A DNA stretch of 64,000 nucleotides from Avimonoglobus sp965151315 (GTDB taxonomy: Bacteria; Bacillota; Clostridia; UBA1381), in the NCBI GenBank assembly GCA_965151315.1, contig CBCTZG010000003.1, positions 1-64,000 of the forward strand. Direction: 5' to 3'. Positions 19,550-26,053 of the stretch are shown one piece after another. The stretch's first letter is position 1, and the number at the start of each line of letters is the position of its first letter. The notes below the pieces were generated by a model, which saw only the letters and a list, made by a program, of their open reading frames with translations, had not been told where the DNA came from and ran no database searches. The position numbers and the translations under genes were made by a program.

Positions 19550-20454
19550 TATCGTTCCATCTCCTTATTTGCCTTTGTTTTATTCAATTCTTTTTCATCG
19601 AATGCGGCATAACCGCCTTTGTATTCAAACAGTTCGTGTTCGCCGGGAATATACTTTTTACCGTTTTCAATACATTTGAATACATCACAGTGAACATCTC
19701 TTGCAGCCTTGTAAAAATCATTATGCGTATAATCAATTTTTCCTTGACCGAAGATTTCATTGTAGTTCTTGCTCCATATTGACAAGGTCTTATCTGTTGA
19801 AATATGCTTCCCAACAGCAAAAGCATAAGGCGTATGTTTAACTATTCCGACAGGGATGAAGTGATAACCGCCGTATTCAAAGGTAATATCCTTGTTTAGC
19901 TCTTGTTGATAATCAAGCTTTTCTTTAAGCCAGTCGGGATAATATATGCTTTTTAAAATTCCTTGAACATCCTGTCTTTCAAAACGTGTGCTTTTATCAT
20001 CCCAAAAGCAGTCACAAAAGACAGCACTGCCACGGGCATTTGCGTATGAGCCGTTACCGCCTTTACATCTTACTATCTGATGAGCCTGTGTTCTGTATTC
20101 CGGTCTGAGTACATCTGCTTTTATTACAATAATCTGTCCCTCCAAGTCTTTACCGTTTATGCTATCGCACATATCGGGAGTTATAATGCCTTGCTGGATA
20201 TTTATTTCAGATGCTTTCAGCTTTTCAATCTGTTCCTTGAGCCTATCCGAATATATTTCTGCTATATCTATGTAGCTGTCGCTGACAAGAGCATTGTCGT
20301 ATCTTTCAAAAAGCTCGTTTCGCTCACAATCCGCAACCATATAATACATACCATCAGCATTATTCATATCGATACCGATTACGATTTCTTTATCACCGAT
20401 ATGCATCGAGTTTATAATCTCGTAATTTTCAACTTTTCTTATTTCTTCATTCAA
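19549..20454 (-). CDS. ICE accessory protein with duplicated N-terminal module
   Basis: A 301-aa protein. Residues 8-75 (YEIINSMHIGDKEIVIG ... MVADCERNELFERY) form a module also present in the smaller protein at 20689-20952. Residues about 105-175 (GQIIVIKADVLRPEY, GGNGSYANARGSAVFC) match a motif common in YodL/polyvalent-type proteins of Clostridial ICEs. A third segment (FEYGGYHFIPVG) looks like a separate small domain. There are no catalytic motifs I can name. It is co-transcribed and overlaps the next gene by one base. Confidence 0.5.
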   Translation of the reverse strand: MNEEIRKVENYEIINSMHIGDKEIVIGIDMNNADGMYYMVADCERNELFERYDNALVSDSYIDIAEIYSDRLKEQIEKLKASEINIQQGIITPDMCDSINGKDLEGQIIVIKADVLRPEYRTQAHQIVRCKGGNGSYANARGSAVFCDCFWDDKSTRFERQDVQGILKSIYYPDWLKEKLDYQQELNKDITFEYGGYHFIPVGIVKHTPYAFAVGKHISTDKTLSIWSKNYNEIFGQGKIDYTHNDFYKAARDVHCDVFKCIENGKKYIPGEHELFEYKGGYAAFDEKELNKTKANKEMER

Positions 20455-20486
20455 TGAAATTACCTCGCTTTTACAAAATGTGTTTT

Positions 20487-20684
20487 CTATTCAGCATCAT
20501 CATAATGTTCAATCTCTCTCAAACGGATAATGCTTATAATGTCATAACCGTGATGATTGGCAAGCTCTTTTAGCTTTTGTATAAGCTCACGCCGTTCCTG
20601 TTTTTTTACGCTCCGAAGTGCTCTGTATGCGGTAATATCCTTACAGCCGCTTGAATTATACCGCTCATCATTGTTATATATCAT
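20487..20684 (-). CDS. small ICE protein (65 aa)
   Basis: I place the start at the ATG whose product begins MIYNNDERYNSSG, because it has AGAGGT at proper spacing and starts just after the upstream gene's stop at 20689. The YNSxGCKDxTAY-type N-terminus recurs in small proteins of Firmicute conjugative elements. The rest is a basic helix (KKQERRELIQKLKELA). Function is unknown. Confidence 0.5.
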   Translation of the reverse strand: MIYNNDERYNSSGCKDITAYRALRSVKKQERRELIQKLKELANHHGYDIISIIRLREIEHYDDAE

Positions 20685-20688
20685 TGTA

Positions 20689-20952
20689 TTACCTCTCTTT
20701 CTCGTCATAAGTCTTATGTCGGTGTTTATGCTGCTCAATAGTTCGTACCTCTGCAAGCCCACGTTTTAAGAAATCCTTTTGTGCGGATAATAAGTCGCTG
20801 TAGTAATGTCCCCAATAATAATAGTCCTTGTCCCTGCAAAGCCAAGTAACAAAACTGTCGGGATTTTCAGTATGAACACCAAGCACAATTTCAGTATTTC
20901 CAACAGTAATTGAGTTTGTTATAATATATCCTGCGTTTGTTCTCCAATCCAT
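20689..20952 (-). CDS. small ICE protein related to the N-terminus of the 19549-20454 product
   Basis: The start chosen gives 87 aa and has GGAGGTAACA before the ATG; the longer reading frame upstream lacks an RBS. The sequence YIITNSITVGNTEIVLG aligns with YEIINSMHIGDKEIVIG of the protein two genes downstream, so the module has been duplicated and one copy stands alone. The C-terminus is rich in His, Lys and Arg. Function is unknown. Confidence 0.55.
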   Translation of the reverse strand: MDWRTNAGYIITNSITVGNTEIVLGVHTENPDSFVTWLCRDKDYYYWGHYYSDLLSAQKDFLKRGLAEVRTIEQHKHRHKTYDEKER

Positions 20953-20980
20953 TGTTACCTCCATAAAAAAAGACAGCCGA

Positions 20981-21112
20981 TTATTCGCTGTCAGTATTGT
21001 CTGTATTAAGCTGTTCAAGTTCCCTGTCTTCTTTGCCTGCGGCTATGCAGCAGCAAATTATTGCTACTCCAAATGCTGTGCCGAGCGTGAAAGCTATAAA
21101 TAATTTTAACAT
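20981..21112 (-). CDS. 43-aa membrane peptide (DUF3789-like)
   Basis: A short gene with an excellent AGGAGG, 8 bases before the ATG at 21110-21112. The product MLKLFIAFTLGTAFGVAIICC followed by AAGKEDRELE has one N-terminal transmembrane helix with glycine-rich spacing, then a short charged tail. This matches the look of DUF3789 peptides on Firmicute ICEs. It fills the gap between parB and the 87-aa gene. Confidence 0.65.
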   Translation of the reverse strand: MLKLFIAFTLGTAFGVAIICCCIAAGKEDRELEQLNTDNTDSE

Positions 21113-21127
21113 TATAAAGTCCTCCTG

Positions 21128-22009
21128 TTACCTTTCCGGCTGATTTTTCTTTCTCATCTGCTGCCTGTGCCACTGCTCCAAAAGCCGCATTACGGTATCT
21201 TCAATTTGTCTTCTTGTGTAGTTATTCGGAAAATACCGCTTAATTTTATCTTCCTCCAAGATAATCTTTATCTTTTCCGGTTTCTGCTCCTGCATTATCG
21301 ACTCAATAACAGCAGTGTTCAGCTTGCCCTCCTGAGAAAATCTGCGTATCTTCCGTGACTGTTCAATAGATGGAGCGGCTTCTTCGGCTTCGATTGACTC
21401 AAATACCTCTGCCTGTTCCTTTGAGCCGAGATACGATAATTCAACAGCAGCATTAAATGCAATTTGCTTGTTATCGACCATTTCAAGAATTGGGTCTATG
21501 AGGTTGGTCAGACGGATATATCGTTGTATTTGTTTTACGCTGTCACCGCTAATTTCGGATAATTCCTCATTACTACGAGTTCCCTTTAACTTCGGGTCAA
21601 TTTGGCTCGAAGTTAAGTCTGTCCGTTTCCCCTGACGTTTTAATGCTTCTAATTTCATCTGATAAGCAAAGGCTTTTTCAGATGGGAGTATATCTTCACG
21701 GTGAAGATTGCTGTCAACAAGAAGTATGATAGCCGCATCATCGTCAAGGTCTTTAACTATAACAGGGATTTCTTTAATTTCTGCCAATTCACAGGCTTTA
21801 AGTCTGCGCTGCCCGGATAACAGTTCCACACCGCCTTCGGGATGAGGTCTTGCGATTGCCGGAACCAATACGCCGTTTTCCTTTATGCTTTCAACAAGCT
21901 CAGCCATATTTTCATCAAAACGCACCTTAAAAGGAGCGTCCTCATACAACTTGATTTCACTGAGCGGCAATATCTGTATTTCCTCTGAGTTTATTTCTTT
22001 CTTTGCCAT
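21128..22009 (-). CDS. ParB/Spo0J-like partition protein
   Basis: The 293-aa protein contains the ParB N-terminal nuclease/CTPase-type fold. The motif GVLVPAIARPHPEGGVELLSG is followed by QRRLKACELA (residues about 46-78), then VDSNLHREDILPSEKAFAY and a helix-turn-helix (ISGDSVKQIQRYIRLTNL, about 155-172). No ParA gene lies next to it, so it may act as a regulator or a DNA-loading factor rather than in a standard ParAB system. GAGGTG lies 9 bases before the ATG. The start overlaps the upstream 82-aa gene by 53 bases. Confidence 0.82.
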   Translation of the reverse strand: MAKKEINSEEIQILPLSEIKLYEDAPFKVRFDENMAELVESIKENGVLVPAIARPHPEGGVELLSGQRRLKACELAEIKEIPVIVKDLDDDAAIILLVDSNLHREDILPSEKAFAYQMKLEALKRQGKRTDLTSSQIDPKLKGTRSNEELSEISGDSVKQIQRYIRLTNLIDPILEMVDNKQIAFNAAVELSYLGSKEQAEVFESIEAEEAAPSIEQSRKIRRFSQEGKLNTAVIESIMQEQKPEKIKIILEEDKIKRYFPNNYTRRQIEDTVMRLLEQWHRQQMRKKNQPER

Positions 22010-22205
22010 TATTCTTTACACCTCGTTCCTGTTCTAATCGTTTTATAATTACTGCGCCGTTTGCTCCCGATAACATCGTAAACCATTGTGACAGGAAGAA
22101 ACGTTTGATTTCATTTCTAACCTGCGGTGAGGGAGAGTGGCGATAATCTTTTACTGCTTGTATAATAATTGCATTAGCAAGTGCAATATATCCTTCATCG
22201 TTCAT
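21957..22205 (-). CDS. first gene of the ICE operon (82 aa, unknown)
   Basis: The ATG at 22203-22205 has AGGAGG 8 bases upstream. The product (MNDEGYIALANAIIIQAVKDYR, then IKRFFLSQWFTMLSG) is helical and contains a small-protein motif often seen upstream of parB in Clostridial ICEs. Function is unknown. It is preceded by a leader with an intrinsic terminator, so its expression and that of the whole operon may be controlled by attenuation. Confidence 0.6.
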   Translation of the reverse strand: MNDEGYIALANAIIIQAVKDYRHSPSPQVRNEIKRFFLSQWFTMLSGANGAVIIKRLEQERGVKNNGKERNKLRGNTDIAAQ

Positions 22206-22402
22206 ATGCAAAACCTCCTTTTCGTGATTTTAGGTAATAAAAAAAGCACCATATCTGTTATAGGTAGATACGATGCTTTAATGCAGTTATTCAGTTGTAT
22301 TCAGCCTCCTTTTGTCATAATTTGTTTTGTCTTTAATATTACAAAGCGAAAATCAAAGACAATTATCTTATCATTTTAGGGTGGAAAAAGAATTGGTAAA
22401 AT
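22206..22402 (-). promoter_or_regulatory. 5' leader and promoter region of the ICE operon
   Basis: Besides the terminator, this stretch holds AGGAGG at 22303-22308 (minus strand). It is followed by an open frame from CTG at 22292-22294 whose TGA overlaps the ATG of the first gene (30 codons, running through the terminator). A 5-codon frame (MTKGG) precedes it. These could be leader peptides. The promoter is only weakly visible (TTGTCT and TAATAT with a short spacer near 22335-22360). Confidence 0.4.
22239..22278 (-). terminator. leader terminator (possible attenuator) of the ICE operon
   Basis: In the minus-strand RNA a 13-bp stem with two G-U wobbles forms (plus-strand arms 22244-22256 and 22266-22278) with a 9-base loop, followed directly by seven U. 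It ends about 34 bases before the first start codon of the operon. A terminator placed inside a 5' leader implies control by read-through. Confidence 0.7.
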
Positions 22403-22459
22403 AATAAGACAAACCTCGAAACCCTTGATTTTATGCGGTTTCTACCGTTTGTCTTTATT
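22403..22459. terminator. long imperfect hairpin at the ICE right end, probable bidirectional terminator
   Basis: AATAAGACAAAC (22403-22414) pairs with GTTTGTCTTTATT (22447-22459), and an inner GAAACC pairs with GGTTTC. Both outer flanks are U-rich in their own reading direction. It lies about 10 bases from the inferred recombination junction and may insulate the element or form part of the recombinase site. Confidence 0.5.
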
Positions 22460-22471
22460 ATACCATAAGGA

Positions 22472-22639
22472 CATAGCGTTGCAAGCTATCTGCTGAAGAA
22501 CGGCGTCAGCCTAAAAGAAATCCAGCTCTGGTGCGGCCACAGCGACATTGCGGTGACAGCTATGCTTTACACCCATGTGGATTTAGAAATGCAGAAAAAC
22601 ACCGGCGCTAAAATCAACGCCCTCTTTGAGAAACAATAA
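22472..22639 (+). pseudogene. 3' remnant of a tyrosine-recombinase integrase
   Basis: The only intact part is the last 55 codons. They hold the C-terminal catalytic boxes: H-S-V-A-S-Y-L-L after the lost Arg, then LWCGHSDIAVTAMLYTHVD with the conserved GH and the nucleophilic Tyr. The reading frame enters from the ICE end with no start codon. The remnant points toward tRNA-Ser, which was presumably the attachment gene of the element that carried it. It cannot be active. The codon just before His is xGA, so an original CGA (Arg) would restore the family motif LRHS. Confidence 0.85.
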
Positions 22640-22687
22640 TTTTTTAGAATTTTTTTAGAATTTCGGTTAAGACTGCAAACAAGCAAA

Positions 22688-22729
22688 AAAAAGAGTTTAT
22701 GCAATTTTCCGAAAACCGCATAAACTCTA
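22688..22729 (-). terminator. intrinsic terminator of tRNA-Ser
   Basis: A perfect 11-bp outer stem (AGAGTTTATGC with GCATAAACTCT) and an inner TTTTC/GAAAA stem are followed on the minus strand by eight T. It starts 8 bases after the tRNA CCA. Confidence 0.85.
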
Positions 22730-22736
22730 TCCCTTG

Positions 22737-22824
22737 TGGAGGAGAGGATGAGATTCGAACTCACGGATGCGTGAACATCACAACATTTCCAATGTTGCGC
22801 CTTCGACCACTCGGCCACCTCTCC
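22737..22824 (-). tRNA. tRNA-Ser(GGA)
   Basis: The minus strand gives an 88-nt class II tRNA with a 7-bp acceptor stem (GGAGAGG/CCTCTCC). The anticodon loop is TTGGAAA with anticodon GGA on a 5-bp stem. There is a long variable arm, a T-loop TTCGAAT and an encoded CCA. Anticodon GGA reads UCC/UCU serine codons. The discriminator base before CCA is T, whereas bacterial serine tRNAs normally have G73. A tRNA-Ser with an integrase remnant pointing at its 3' end is a typical attachment locus. Confidence 0.92.
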
Positions 22825-22889
22825 GAACTGTCAACTCTGATATTTTAGCATAAGCGAATCAATTTGTCAAGCTATTTTTTTAAATCAAC

Positions 22890-23095
22890 AAAAAAACCTG
22901 TGTGGGAATGCAATACACCACTGCCCAACGGTAAAGCGGAACGCAGTCGCAGTAAAGGCCAAAAATGCTTTTATTCCTGCCATTGCTTCTGGTCTTTACA
23001 GGATTTTGAAAGATAGCTTGCTCTCCATAACCGGCGTTCCAATCACTTCCCCATGAGACCCCTTCATTGGTTATTCCCTAACGGGTTCATTGCAC
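22890..23095 (-). ncRNA. structured RNA candidate, possibly 6S RNA
   Basis: No open frame fits this 335-base gap. The minus strand has a good promoter (TTAACA at 23119-23124, 17-base spacer, CATATT at 23096-23101). It then shows long-range pairing: GUGCAAU with AUUGCAU as closing helix (23095-23089 with 22914-22908), GGAACGC with GCGUUCC, and GUAAAGxCCA with UGGxCUUUAC, ending in UUUUUUU at 22890. Length near 200 nt and a single long interrupted rod resemble 6S RNA, but I cannot confirm the consensus. Confidence 0.45.
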
Positions 23096-23124
23096 AATAT
23101 GTTTGACAAACCTGCATTTGTTAA
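23096..23124 (-). promoter_or_regulatory. promoter of the structured RNA candidate
   Basis: On the minus strand TTAACA (23119-23124) and CATATT (23096-23101) are separated by 17 bases. The expected start is near the first paired bases of the RNA candidate. Confidence 0.45.
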
Positions 23125-23131
23125 AACCCAC

Positions 23132-23163
23132 AAAAAACCAGTTCCTTTTGAAACTGGTTTTTT
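23132..23163 (-). terminator. terminator of the nucleotide-sugar dehydratase gene
   Basis: Arms AAAAAACCAGTT (23132-23143) and AACTGGTTTTTT (23152-23163) flank an 8-base loop. It overlaps the stop region of the gene and has T-runs on both strands. Confidence 0.8.
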
Positions 23164-25034
23164 TAGGCGGACGCAGCGCCATTCTGATTCGTTTGTTTGT
23201 GCTGAAATGTAGGTACCAATTCGCTAAGCGTCAGAATAACCTTTTCGGCATCGTTTTCCTCAGCATATCTACGGATTCGATGCAATTTTTCCAAGAAACT
23301 GTCTTCATCAATTTCCATCTGACAGCCCACAAAAATCTTTTTGTTTTCCGTCTCCCGCAAGCCTTCCTCCGCCATCAGCAGTTCCTCAAACAGTTTTTCT
23401 CCTGGCCGCAATCCGGTGAACTGGATTGGGATATCCCGATAAGGCTCCTTGCCGTGCAGCCGGATCAAATTTTCTGCTAATGTAAGGATTTTTACCGGTT
23501 CTCCCATATCCAAAACAAAAATCTCACCGCCCCGGGCCATATATGCCGCCTGCAGAACCAGTGACACAGCCTCTGGAATCGTCATGAAATACCGGATAAT
23601 TTCCGGGTCCGTCACTGTAACCGGCCCGCCGGCCGCAATCTGCTTTTCAAACAAGGGAATCACCGATCCGTTAGACCCCAATACATTTCCAAAGCGGACA
23701 GCTACAAAATCAGTCCCCTTGGTGATCTGCGCCATATACTGGACAACCATCTCGCAGCAGCGCTTTGTAGCACCCATAACATTGGTCGGGTTCACAGCCT
23801 TGTCCGTGGATACCAAAACGAATTTATTAACATGGTTTACTGCCGCTTGCCGGGCAACATGATATGTTCCAATAATATTATTTTTCACAGCCTCTTCTGG
23901 ATTTGCTTCCATCAACGGCACATGCTTATGCGCCGCCGCATGAAATACCAGCGAGGGCTGGTATTTCAAAAAGATATCCGCGATCTTTTTTTCGTCCCGG
24001 ATCGACGCGATTTCTACAATGATGTCTAGCCTGCCGTTATTTTCCCGGTTCAGCTCCTGCTGAATATCGTAAGCGTTATTTTCATAAATATCCAGAATAA
24101 TTAACTTTTTAGGATCATATTTCACAATTTGCCGGCAAAGCTCCGATCCAATGGATCCCCCGCCGCCAGTAACCAGGCAGACCTGATTCTCGATTAGCAG
24201 CTTCATTTCCTGGTTATCAAACTGGATGGCTGCCCTGCCCAGAAGATCTTCAATCTGGATCGGTTTGGCCTGGTCCAGCAAAGTCCCGCCGATAATCAAT
24301 TCATGCAGATACGGCAATACCTTCACCCGGCAGCCCGTTCCGGAGCAAATTTCTAAAATCCGTTTTTGGGTCTTTTGGTCCGCTGATGGGATAGCAATCA
24401 AAATATTACTAATTTTCTGTTCCTTTACAATTCCCGGGATTTCCGCTGTTGTCCCTAAAACAGGAATATCCAGAATCTTCCTTCCTACCTTCTGCATGTC
24501 GTCATCCACTAATCCAACAGGGATAAAACTGCATTCATTTTTCTTAATTTCTGCTAAAACCTGCCTGCACGCATCCCCCGCGCCTACAATCAGCATTCGC
24601 TTTCCGTCTCGATCTTTATGCTCATTCTGCGTTAACTTCGTATATATATAGCTATAACCTGTCCGCAGTATCACGATTTCGCAAATTGATAAAAGCAGCG
24701 CGAACACAGAAAATATCTCCGGATATTCTATACGCAGCACCCTGATCACAATATAGTATCCGAAGGTCCCCAGCAAGACGCCCCATATACAGTTTAAAAA
24801 GTCCTTAATTGCCGCATACCGCCAAATATTCCGGTAAACATTGCATATGACCATGCCGGCCAGATTGAACAACACAAAAATCAGACCGACCCAGGGCAGC
24901 GATGCTGCTGAAATCGTATAAAGTGCTAAATACTCAACTAAAAAGTAAGAACACAGGCATGCAAAAGAAAGCGCGGCACCGTCTGCCAAGAGCAAAAGAA
25001 AACGCCTGGCATTCTTCAGACCAAAATTCCTCAC
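23163..25034 (-). CDS. membrane-bound NDP-sugar 4,6-dehydratase/epimerase (CapD/WbpM/FlaA1-like)
   Basis: The 623-aa protein has four N-terminal transmembrane helices (residues about 12-130), a first Rossmann-like domain (MLIVGAGDACRQVL, about 148-160) and an SDR catalytic domain with GGGGSIGSELCRQI (about 291-304). The usual SDR Tyr-x-x-x-Lys is replaced by Met in STDKAVNPTNVMGATKR, as in the long membrane type. It converts UDP-GlcNAc-type sugars for surface polysaccharide or glycoprotein glycan. The GTG start has AAAGGAG 8 bases upstream and a strong promoter. It stands alone between two terminators, so it is monocistronic. Confidence 0.88.
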   Translation of the reverse strand: MRNFGLKNARRFLLLLADGAALSFACLCSYFLVEYLALYTISAASLPWVGLIFVLFNLAGMVICNVYRNIWRYAAIKDFLNCIWGVLLGTFGYYIVIRVLRIEYPEIFSVFALLLSICEIVILRTGYSYIYTKLTQNEHKDRDGKRMLIVGAGDACRQVLAEIKKNECSFIPVGLVDDDMQKVGRKILDIPVLGTTAEIPGIVKEQKISNILIAIPSADQKTQKRILEICSGTGCRVKVLPYLHELIIGGTLLDQAKPIQIEDLLGRAAIQFDNQEMKLLIENQVCLVTGGGGSIGSELCRQIVKYDPKKLIILDIYENNAYDIQQELNRENNGRLDIIVEIASIRDEKKIADIFLKYQPSLVFHAAAHKHVPLMEANPEEAVKNNIIGTYHVARQAAVNHVNKFVLVSTDKAVNPTNVMGATKRCCEMVVQYMAQITKGTDFVAVRFGNVLGSNGSVIPLFEKQIAAGGPVTVTDPEIIRYFMTIPEAVSLVLQAAYMARGGEIFVLDMGEPVKILTLAENLIRLHGKEPYRDIPIQFTGLRPGEKLFEELLMAEEGLRETENKKIFVGCQMEIDEDSFLEKLHRIRRYAEENDAEKVILTLSELVPTFQHKQTNQNGAASA

Positions 25035-25067
25035 ATTACGATCTCCTTTAAAGTATACTTATTTATA

Positions 25068-25097
25068 ATTATACATCCTGCATATATATTTTGTCAA
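25068..25097 (-). promoter_or_regulatory. consensus sigma-A promoter of the dehydratase gene
   Basis: TTGACA (25092-25097) and TATAAT (25068-25073) on the minus strand are separated by 18 bases, 34 bases before the GTG start. Both hexamers match consensus perfectly. Confidence 0.85.
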
Positions 25098-25140
25098 CAA
25101 CTTTATTCATATATAGCCGTATCGCCCAAATCCAGCACAC

Positions 25141-25168
25141 AAAAAAGAACCGCCGAAGCAGTTCCTTT
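25141..25168 (-). terminator. intrinsic terminator of rpsT
   Basis: On the minus strand a GGAACTGC stem arm, a TTCG tetraloop and GCGGTTC are followed by TTTTTT, 12 bases after the rpsT stop. Confidence 0.85.
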
Positions 25169-25179
25169 TCAATCCAAAC

Positions 25180-25446
25180 TCACGCACTGATTTTTGCCAG
25201 CTTTAAAGCGAGCTGCGACTTTTTCCGGGCCGCCTTATTCTTATGAATAATCCCCTGCTTTACGCCCTGATCCAGCTTTTTCACAGCGTCGTTGAACAGA
25301 GCCTTTACATTTGCGGAATCCTTCGCCTCAACAGCTGCCTCAAATTTCTTGATTGCCGTCTTCAGCGCAGTTTTGTGCATTTGATTGATCAATGTCTTCT
25401 TTTCAATGACCTTGACCCGCTTTTTTGCAGATTTAATATTTGGCAC
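25180..25446 (-). CDS. rpsT: 30S ribosomal protein S20
   Basis: An 88-aa basic helical protein, [18 protein letters not shown] at the N-terminus and [19 protein letters not shown] at the C-terminus, as in all bacterial S20. It binds 16S rRNA in the 30S body. I choose the GTG start at 25444-25446 because GGAGG lies 8 bases upstream and the length matches the family; the upstream in-frame extension is not coding. It has its own promoter and terminator. Confidence 0.95.
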   Translation of the reverse strand: MPNIKSAKKRVKVIEKKTLINQMHKTALKTAIKKFEAAVEAKDSANVKALFNDAVKKLDQGVKQGIIHKNKAARKKSQLALKLAKISA

Positions 25447-25486
25447 GATCTCCACCTCCAAAAAGTTTAATACATAATACCAAAAT

Positions 25487-25515
25487 ATTTTACCACATCT
25501 ATTCCCAAAATGCAA
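25487..25515 (-). promoter_or_regulatory. promoter of rpsT
   Basis: TTGCAT (25510-25515), a 17-base spacer and TAAAAT (25487-25492) on the minus strand, about 41 bases before the start codon. Confidence 0.75.
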
Positions 25516-25546
25516 GCAGTTTTTTGAAATTTATAGGATTTTTTTA

Positions 25547-26035
25547 TCAATATCCGAACGTTCCCTGCAGGGACTCGTCATTGTCAATCCAATCCTGTAC
25601 CACAACCACCCGGTATGTATCCTTTGTATCCCGGATTACCACTTTTTCAATCCCGGCGTTGATAATCATACGCTTACACATAGAACAGCTGCTGCTTTTA
25701 GCCACGAACCCGCCGGTGCTGACTTCGATCCCCACCATATACAGTGTGGCGCCGATCATATCCCGCCGGGCAGCGGAAATAATCGCGTTAGCTTCAGCGT
25801 GTACGCTGCGGCAGATTTCATACCGCTCCCCCCGGGGGATATTCATCTCCTGGCGGATACAGCGGCCGATGTCAATACAGTTTTTCCGGCCTCGGGGCGC
25901 GCCTACATAGCCGGTGGAGATGATTTCATCATTTTTGACAATAATCGCGCCATAGTTCCGCCGCAGGCATGTCCCCCGCTCCGCTACTGTCTGGGCAATG
26001 TCCAGATAATAATTATACTTGTCCCGTCTTTCCAT
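25547..26035 (-). CDS. comEB: dCMP/cytidine deaminase-family protein (ComEB-like)
   Basis: A 162-aa zinc deaminase. The motif SVHAEANAII supplies the zinc-binding His and catalytic Glu, and SSCSMCKRMI supplies the two zinc Cys. The N-terminal RGTCLRRNYGAIIVKN is the usual substrate-loop region. It converts dCMP to dUMP for dTMP synthesis. I take the second ATG (MERRDKYNYYL) because GGGAG lies 7 bases upstream. It follows recO by 18 bases in the same direction. Confidence 0.88.
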   Translation of the reverse strand: MERRDKYNYYLDIAQTVAERGTCLRRNYGAIIVKNDEIISTGYVGAPRGRKNCIDIGRCIRQEMNIPRGERYEICRSVHAEANAIISAARRDMIGATLYMVGIEVSTGGFVAKSSSCSMCKRMIINAGIEKVVIRDTKDTYRVVVVQDWIDNDESLQGTFGY

Positions 26036-26053
26036 GCTCCTGCTCCCTTCCAT

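Noticed and set aside
22472..22639. Integrase fragment taken as the ICE's own integrase
   Set aside because: It lacks a start and its N-terminal three quarters. Its frame is broken at the ICE end, and its GC-richer composition differs from the ICE, so it is an older remnant.
22825..23160. Short open frames in the gap next to tRNA-Ser as a protein gene
   Set aside because: All frames are interrupted by stops and none has an RBS. Nested complementarity and a promoter favour RNA.
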